Assembly (NCBI GenBank): GCA_905192625.1
Contig: CAJJLI010000156.1
Location: forward strand, 1-6,025
Length of the DNA stretch: 6,025 nucleotides
Source of the DNA: an uncultured Clostridium sp.
GTDB lineage: Bacteria > Bacillota > Clostridia > Lachnospirales > Lachnospiraceae
Direction of reading: 5' to 3'
Shown here piece after piece: positions 1 through 3,759 of this stretch. Position 1 is the stretch's first letter. Every line of letters starts with the position of its first letter. The translations under genes were made by a program, and so were the position numbers. The notes beneath the pieces were generated by a model. It was not told the DNA's origin, did no database searches, and saw only the letters and a list, made by a program, of their open reading frames with translations.

Positions 1-236
1 GTGTTTATATAAATGAATCAAAGTTAATCAATTATGAGATTTTAAGATGATTGAAATAGAAGAGTGAAAGTTTTATAGTATTATAAGGAAGTAAACAAAG
101 AGTTGAAGATATATGTTTTTTATAATGTAAGCATATGGATTTCAAAGTTAATTACTTGAAAATCATAATCTATATATATTTGCATAAGAGTAGATAAAGG
201 ATATAGAAATCGAATTAATAAAAGGAGTAATAAAAT
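1..236. other. AT-rich upstream region without a recognisable gene
   Basis: No reading frame of useful length with a ribosome binding site is visible on either strand here. The stretch is very A/T-rich, and many near-consensus -10 hexamers arise by chance. One spaced pair, TTCAAA (141-146) and CATAAT (164-169) with 17 bases between, could serve the small iron-sulfur gene that follows. Another TATAAT at 121-126 has no -35 at a good distance. The ribosome binding site AAGGAG at 222-227, nine bases before the ATG at 237, is the only strong signal and belongs to the next gene. Confidence 0.5.
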
Positions 237-461
237 ATGTCAGAAGAAAATCAAGATATTATAGATAAATTTACAAAGGTTTGTATTTGCAAAGCGATTA
301 GCAAAAGTACAATGAAAAAAATAATTAGAGAGGGTGCCGATACGTTGGAGAAAGTACAAAAAGCAACATCAGCTGGAAGCGGAAGTTGTGGTGGTAGACG
401 TTGTACACCTAAAATTTTGCAATTGTTAGAAGAATATAAACAAGAACAAGAACAAGAATAG
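237..461 (+). CDS. BFD-like [2Fe-2S]-binding protein
   Basis: This 74-residue cytoplasmic protein consists almost entirely of one BFD-type (bacterioferritin-associated ferredoxin, Fer2_BFD) domain. Four cysteines are placed as expected for a [2Fe-2S] cluster: a CxC pair at residues 16 and 18 (VCICKAI) and a second pair at 51 and 56 (CGGRRC), followed by the usual helix TPKILQLLEEY. The first helix (about 22-32) and the G-D-T-L-E-K-V-Q turn also fit the family. The tail is a charged QEQEQE stretch. The second pair is spaced CX4C, wider than the CX2C of Escherichia coli Bfd. AAGGAG lies nine bases before the ATG. Family members pass electrons to ferritin-like iron stores or occur as domains of nitrite reductase and NAD(P)H oxidoreductases. 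No ferritin or reductase is nearby, so the partner is unknown. The family is fairly certain; the role is not. Confidence 0.88.
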   Translation: MSEENQDIIDKFTKVCICKAISKSTMKKIIREGADTLEKVQKATSAGSGSCGGRRCTPKILQLLEEYKQEQEQE

Positions 462-497
462 TTGTTCGTTGATCGTTATAAAAAAATAAATTAGTAG

Positions 498-594
498 AAG
501 CCTGATATTTTGTAAAATACCATAACACACTGTTGTGATTTTAAGTAAGATTTACAATAGTTATGTTAAAAGTATAATACTTGATTTCAGGCTT
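498..594 (+). terminator. Long imperfect inverted repeat, possible terminator
   Basis: AAGCCTGA (498-505) is the exact reverse complement of TCAGGCTT (587-594). Inside it, GTA/ATAC (512-520) pairs with GTATAATAC (572-580) except for two opposed A-A positions, and TAACA (523-527) pairs with TGTTA (564-568). The internal loops are balanced, six bases on each side after the outer stem. The fold would be a roughly 97-base interrupted hairpin starting 36 bases after the iron-sulfur gene and running into TTTCTTTG. That position suits a transcription terminator, but the apical loop is large and the T-run is interrupted. A miniature inverted-repeat element or a small structured RNA is an alternative. 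Confidence 0.4.
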
Positions 595-599
595 TCTTT

Positions 600-865
600 G
601 TTCTGAATATCCGTCTTTATTGTATAAGAGACTCAAACTTTACCGTATTATAATGTAGTAAGGAATTTGATTATATAATATTTAAGTGTTTTAAAATTAC
701 CATAATTATAACTTTAATATCTCGCTTTAATTTCTATTTTGGAAGTTACAATTCAGTGCCGAAAGTAACTTCACAAAGTCATCACAGGTGCGTTACCAGT
801 CTTTTTCTTCATAGAAATTTGTCCGACTTAAAATCATAAAAAGTAAAAAATAAATGAAATTTTAA
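600..865. other. Intergenic region with no confident gene
   Basis: This A/T-rich stretch has no reading frame with a good ribosome binding site on either strand. It contains the perfect inverted repeat at 742-772, listed separately. On the minus strand, a short frame interrupted by one stop codon (837 down to 727) shows a faint resemblance to small HPr-like proteins; it is treated only as a low-confidence observation. No T-box, SAM riboswitch or tRNA motif could be recognised by eye. Confidence 0.5.
742..772. repeat. Perfect 8-bp inverted repeat
   Basis: GAAGTTAC (742-749) and GTAACTTC (765-772) are exact reverse complements separated by 15 bases. No T-run follows on either side, so an intrinsic terminator is unlikely. 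It lies about 95 bases upstream of the -35 of the cystine transporter promoter and could be a distant protein-binding site or chance. The repeat is seen directly; any function is inference. Confidence 0.4.
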
Positions 866-895
866 TTGACAGGACAGGGGTACCTGTAATACAAT
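866..895 (+). promoter_or_regulatory. Sigma-A-type promoter of the cystine transporter unit
   Basis: A perfect -35 TTGACA (866-871) is followed 18 bases later by TACAAT (890-895), a good -10. The predicted start of transcription near 902 gives a leader of about 240 bases before the transporter, containing the Cys-rich peptide gene. This is the best promoter match in the window. The spacer contains a palindrome, listed separately, which would place a repressor between the two promoter elements. Confidence 0.7.
874..887. promoter_or_regulatory. Palindromic operator candidate ACAGG-N4-CCTGT
   Basis: ACAGG (874-878) and CCTGT (883-887) form a perfect inverted repeat around GGTA, lying wholly between the -35 and -10 hexamers. 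A third ACAGG (869-873) overlaps the end of the -35 and directly abuts the first, so the half-site occurs twice in direct orientation and once inverted. A repressor bound here would block RNA polymerase. Cysteine uptake genes in Firmicutes are often controlled by the Rrf2-family repressor CymR, but I cannot match this site to a known CymR motif by eye, so the regulator is unassigned. Confidence 0.5.
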
Positions 896-948
896 ACTAT
901 CAATTCATACTAAATCTATATGAATAGAATAATTAAGGAGGAATCCAC

Positions 949-1035
949 ATGAAATCGAATAGCGAAGTGATGAGAAAAAATTTAGAAAAGGTGAAGATAA
1001 TCTGTTGCTCCTGTTGTATTTGTTCGATGTGTTAA
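949..1035 (+). CDS. Cysteine-rich leader peptide upstream of the cystine transporter
   Basis: This 28-codon frame starts with ATG seven bases after an ideal AAGGAGG (935-941) and ends at TAA. The first 18 residues are ordinary and charged (MKSNSEVMRKN and on to KVKII). The last ten are CCSCCICSMC, so six of the final ten codons are TGT or TGC. The gene sits on the predicted transcript between the promoter at 866-895 and the cystine symporter, whose ATG is 104 bases past this stop. Clusters of codons for the relevant amino acid just before a biosynthesis or uptake gene are the hallmark of attenuation leader peptides, and Cys-rich uORFs with such a role are known before sulfur genes in mycobacteria. 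I infer that a ribosome slowed on Cys codons senses cysteine shortage. A metal- or thiol-binding microprotein is the alternative. No signal peptide is present. Confidence 0.72.
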   Translation: MKSNSEVMRKNLEKVKIICCSCCICSMC

Positions 1036-1139
1036 TGCATTGTATACTTGAATATTAATGTTAACTTTGAATCAGTAACATGTATAAAACCAGCTAGTAT
1101 AAGAATGATATACTTAGTAGTGAATTTAGGAGGATAATT
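1036..1139 (+). promoter_or_regulatory. Leader RNA between Cys-rich peptide and transporter, with hairpin before the RBS
   Basis: This spacer has no GC-rich hairpin followed by a T-run, so classic transcription attenuation with an intrinsic terminator is not obvious. A small stem, AGTATA (1096-1101) with TATACT (1109-1114) and two further pairs after a one-base bulge, ends about ten bases before the transporter ribosome binding site AGGAGG (1128-1133, six bases before the ATG). CTCCT in the Cys codons (1008-1012) is complementary to AGGAG of that site, with one more G-U pair possible. This suggests, but does not show, control of translation initiation by ribosome position on the leader peptide. 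Confidence 0.4.
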
Positions 1140-2435
1140 ATGAACACCGATTTTATAGCAATAGGAGCACTCATAGTAGCAATTTTATTAATCGGCTTTT
1201 TGATTTTCTTAAGCAGAAAAAAAGTGGATTTTGGACTTAGAACAATCATCGCTCTTGTATTTGGAGTGATTTTAGGAGTAATTTTTAGTGGTCACACAAC
1301 TTACATTAAACCAATTGGAACTGTGTATGCGAACTTAATTTCAGCGTTCGTAGTTCCGCTATTATTATTTAGTGTTATTTCAAGTGTTACCAATTTAGAG
1401 AATATAAATAAACTAAAAACAATTGGTTTAAAAAGTGCTAGTTTGCTTGTATTTACAACCTTTATAGCCTCTATATTAACAATAGTTGTTTCATTGTTTT
1501 TAAAAGTTGGAAAAGGAGCAAGCATCACACTACCAACGGATTATGTTGCGAAAGAAGTTCCAAATATTACACAGGTTGTGATAGATTTATTTCCAAAGAA
1601 TTTTTTTAATCAGGCATCAAACAATGCGATTGTTCCAATCATTATTTTTTCTTTATTGGTAGGGATTGCCGTAGTTTCACTTTCTACGAAAGATCCTCAA
1701 GGTGTAAAGCCTTTTAAAGACTTTATAGATTCTGCTTCAAAAGTTATTAATACAGTAATTTCGTATATTATTGAATTTACTCCATACGCGGTGTTATCTT
1801 TAGTAGCAAATGCGGTATCTAACAATGGAGCAGATAAATTACTACCACTTATATTTGTTTTACTTGTAGCATATCTACTATGCTTTATTCAGACCTTTGG
1901 TGTAAATAGTGTATTAGTTGGGCTACTTGCAAAACTAAATCCGATTAAGTTTTTTAAACACATTTGGCCTGCACAGGTAATTGCATTTACAACACAAAGC
2001 AGTATTGGTACAATTCCAGCAACAGATAAGTGCCTAAGAAAGGCCGGAGTGTCTGAAAGTATTACTTCCTTTGTTGTTCCATTAGGTGCCAATGTAGGGA
2101 TGCCTGGATGTGCTGGGATTTGGCCTGCATTATTAGCAGTGTTCGCAATCAATGGTTTAAATATTGAATATTCCATAGGGCAGTATATCTTTTTAGTACT
2201 GATAACAACCTTGGTTAGTATTGGTACAGTTGGTGTTCCAGGAACATCAACAATCACAGCGACTGCAGTATTTGCAGCAGCAGGCCTACCAATCGAAATA
2301 ATCGTTATTCTTGCGCCGATAAGTTCAATCGTTGATATGGCACGTACTGCAACCAATGTAAGCGCAGCCGCTGCAAGTGCATTAATTATTGCAAAGAATG
2401 AAAATGAGCTTGATCTAGAAAAATATAATAGTTAA
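1140..2435 (+). CDS. tcyP: Sodium/L-cystine symporter, TcyP-like (DAACS family)
   Basis: This 431-residue integral membrane protein belongs to the dicarboxylate/amino acid:cation symporter family (SDF, glutamate transporter fold) and most resembles Bacillus TcyP, a cystine importer. Family landmarks are in order: a first membrane helix (about 5-25), hydrophobic segments at 36-50, 66-82 and 100-121, the serine-containing re-entrant loop AFTTQSSIGTIPAT (282-295), the unwound helix GANVGMPGCAGI (316-327), and the last helix DMARTATNVS (399-408) with its Asp, Arg and Asn. The GCAGI-W/Y-PA stretch in place of NMDGTA, and the C-terminal ELDLEKYN, are what tie it to TcyP rather than to glutamate or dicarboxylate carriers. 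It is slightly shorter than TcyP (about 460). AGGAGG lies six bases before the ATG. The Cys-rich leader peptide upstream independently supports cystine as substrate. Imported cystine would be reduced to cysteine in the cytoplasm. Confidence 0.9.
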   Translation: MNTDFIAIGALIVAILLIGFLIFLSRKKVDFGLRTIIALVFGVILGVIFSGHTTYIKPIGTVYANLISAFVVPLLLFSVISSVTNLENINKLKTIGLKSASLLVFTTFIASILTIVVSLFLKVGKGASITLPTDYVAKEVPNITQVVIDLFPKNFFNQASNNAIVPIIIFSLLVGIAVVSLSTKDPQGVKPFKDFIDSASKVINTVISYIIEFTPYAVLSLVANAVSNNGADKLLPLIFVLLVAYLLCFIQTFGVNSVLVGLLAKLNPIKFFKHIWPAQVIAFTTQSSIGTIPATDKCLRKAGVSESITSFVVPLGANVGMPGCAGIWPALLAVFAINGLNIEYSIGQYIFLVLITTLVSIGTVGVPGTSTITATAVFAAAGLPIEIIVILAPISSIVDMARTATNVSAAAASALIIAKNENELDLEKYNS

Positions 2436-2481
2436 GAATTGCAACATTAAAAGTAAGGTCTTTCCTGTAAAATGTTTTAAA

Positions 2482-2500
2482 ATATCACAGCAAGTGATAT
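2482..2500 (-). terminator. Small hairpin between convergent genes
   Basis: ATATCAC (2482-2488) pairs perfectly with GTGATAT (2494-2500) around AGCAA. It starts three bases after the stop of the minus-strand hydrolase, and on that strand it runs into TTTTAAAACATTTT, giving a plausible though AT-rich intrinsic terminator. On the plus strand the following bases are CATTTAGG, with no proper T-run, so it should stop the hydrolase transcript better than that of the transporter. Confidence 0.55.
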
Positions 2501-2503
2501 CAT

Positions 2504-3427
2504 TTAGGCTTGCCAAAGATTTGCAGTACGGATTTGTAAATCATCGTATGTCTTAAAAAAGTATTCGCATGTGTTGATATTAATAAAGGCAGTATATTTC
2601 GTATAATCATAAGTATTTCGGTTGGTTATCACAGCGCCTTTTGGAATAGAAACACTTTCTAATATATGAAAGCAAGCATTAATCGCTTCGGTGCTATCTA
2701 TTGGAGTTGGAATATGTGATTTCAGATAACAAGTTCTTATAAAGCGTTCGGGTGAGGTAAATCCACCTGGAAGAGGGATTGTACCTCCTGCTTGACCAAA
2801 AGGTGTTAATGAAACATTATTCCACTCCACTTCTTCTGTTTGCATGGGATGAACCTCCATGTAATTTCTTAAGTTCGTTAAATGCCATCGAAAATCTGGG
2901 CTATTACACATAACTCCAATTGGATTTTCAATAATCTCTATTCCACGTACGGTTGATTCAATTACTACGCAAGCTCCACTGCGGTCAGTAGCAATCCAGT
3001 GTAATGGGGCAACTGTTTTGGTTACAGGGTCTGGTAAACCAATAATGGCACATGTTTTTATTAATTTTCGTAAATCACTTACAGATGCACATTTACCTAA
3101 GATAAAATGTAAGAAATCAATGGATGCAATCGGATCTTTTGTAGTATTTGGTTTATCCATGTAAACAGCATAGCCTGCAAAATATAATACCGCGGCTGCG
3201 AAGCCTTTTTCGTTAACACCATCAAAGAATCCAAGTAAACCATCCATACTCTGACCAAGACCAATGAATCGGTAGGTATCTTGCATTTGCTTTCCATTGA
3301 TACTATTGAGCCAAGTAAATGAGTTTGGAGTGATATATAACTGTGGTTCAATATCATGGGAAAAGTCCATTGTTCGACCAAAAAAATGTTCATTTGTATG
3401 AGATTTTAACGTCATTGCAGTGCACAT
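2504..3427 (-). CDS. Choloylglycine hydrolase family enzyme, penicillin V acylase-like
   Basis: This 307-residue enzyme is an Ntn-hydrolase of the choloylglycine hydrolase family (bile salt hydrolases and penicillin V acylases), which cleaves amide bonds of N-acyl compounds. The start is fixed by chemistry: Met1 must be removed to expose the nucleophile Cys2 (MCTAMTLKS). The other catalytic residues are at the canonical positions: Arg18 and Asp21 (FGRTMDF), Asn175 (CNSPDFRWHLTNLRNY) and Arg228 (LPGGFTSPERFIR). At position 82 it has Tyr, as in Bacillus penicillin V acylase, where classical bile salt hydrolases have Asn. No signal peptide is visible, so it should be cytoplasmic. The ribosome binding site is weak (AGGT about seven bases before the ATG) and no strong promoter was found. 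The gene stands alone, convergent with the cystine transporter and divergent from the pectate lyase. The native substrate could be a conjugated bile salt, an N-acyl amino acid or an acyl-homoserine lactone-like amide; it cannot be decided here. Confidence 0.92.
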   Translation of the reverse strand: MCTAMTLKSHTNEHFFGRTMDFSHDIEPQLYITPNSFTWLNSINGKQMQDTYRFIGLGQSMDGLLGFFDGVNEKGFAAAVLYFAGYAVYMDKPNTTKDPIASIDFLHFILGKCASVSDLRKLIKTCAIIGLPDPVTKTVAPLHWIATDRSGACVVIESTVRGIEIIENPIGVMCNSPDFRWHLTNLRNYMEVHPMQTEEVEWNNVSLTPFGQAGGTIPLPGGFTSPERFIRTCYLKSHIPTPIDSTEAINACFHILESVSIPKGAVITNRNTYDYTKYTAFININTCEYFFKTYDDLQIRTANLWQA

Positions 3428-3624
3428 ATTCGTACCTATCGTTATAAGTATTAGTACAATATATGGAAAAGTAAATGGATTATGAATTGCATAGTTTTTT
3501 GATACACTTGTTAAATATAGAGTAGCTCTGGGTATAGTATAATTTTAATGCAGTAAGAGACGGATCATCCAAACAATTAATATCGCATAAACTAAATTTT
3601 ATAATTCAAAATTTATCCAAAATT

Positions 3625-3651
3625 AGGTTGACTCTGACAGTGGGTCAACCT
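3625..3651. promoter_or_regulatory. 10-bp inverted repeat, candidate operator of the pectate lyase
   Basis: AGGTTGACTC (3625-3634) pairs with GGGTCAACCT (3642-3651): eight perfect outer pairs, one T-G and one C-G pair, around a seven-base loop. The repeat overlaps the candidate -35 and spacer of the lyase promoter, which fits a repressor site. As RNA it would also be the most stable hairpin in this gap, but the following TTTATAATTATT is a poor terminator tail and a terminator between divergent genes would be unexpected. Confidence 0.5.
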
Positions 3652-3658
3652 TTATAAT
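3628..3658 (+). promoter_or_regulatory. Candidate pectate lyase promoter
   Basis: TTGACT (3628-3633) matches five of six -35 bases and TATAAT (3653-3658) is a perfect -10. The 19-base spacer is longer than the usual 17, so the promoter may need an activator or be weak. Transcription would begin near 3665, giving an untranslated leader of about 95 bases. Confidence 0.45.
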
Positions 3659-3759
3659 TATTATGGACTGGATTTTTGTAAGACTTGCTTTTTTAAACTT
3701 TATAAGCATTTTTACAATAAATCATGGAACAATACGATATTAATTGTAGGAGGGTTTCT

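Larger units (their letters stand above)
3428..3759. other. Divergent intergenic region between hydrolase and pectate lyase
   Basis: No gene was found in this stretch. It serves as the 5' region of two divergent genes. Apart from the promoter and inverted repeat at 3625-3658, it holds an isolated TATAAT at 3538-3543 without a matching -35, and a short weak hairpin TGCTT (3686-3690) with AAGCA (3704-3708) followed by TTTTT, which would lie in the untranslated leader of the lyase. The lyase ribosome binding site AGGAGG (3748-3753) is strong. Confidence 0.5.

Noticed and set aside
1035..1058. A seven-codon frame starting in the TAATG overlap at the end of the leader peptide (MHCILEY).
   Set aside because: Too short to support and without its own ribosome binding site; the stop-start overlap alone is weak evidence of reinitiation.
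1036..1137. The frame of the Cys-rich peptide stays open past its TAA to a second TAA at 1135-1137, just before the transporter ATG.
   Set aside because: Thirty-three open codons can occur by chance, the extension has no recognisable character, and TAA readthrough would be needed. It was not counted as part of the peptide.
600..1139. Searched for a T-box or SAM riboswitch before the cystine transporter.
   Set aside because: No T-box sequence, specifier-stem features or S-box conserved words could be found, and the GGGGTACC near 880 lies inside the promoter spacer, not in the transcript.
1889..2356. A long minus-strand open frame (155 codons) inside the cystine transporter gene.
   Set aside because: It is the antisense shadow of a membrane protein gene; the plus-strand frame has clear family motifs and a ribosome binding site, while the minus frame has neither.
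3097..3393. A 98-codon minus-strand frame inside the choloylglycine hydrolase gene.
   Set aside because: It is an out-of-frame shadow; the canonical frame carries all catalytic residues of the family.
3686..3713. TGCTT/AAGCA hairpin followed by TTTTT in the lyase leader, resembling a terminator.
   Set aside because: The stem has only five pairs and a 13-base loop of A and T; it is too weak to call a terminator or attenuator.
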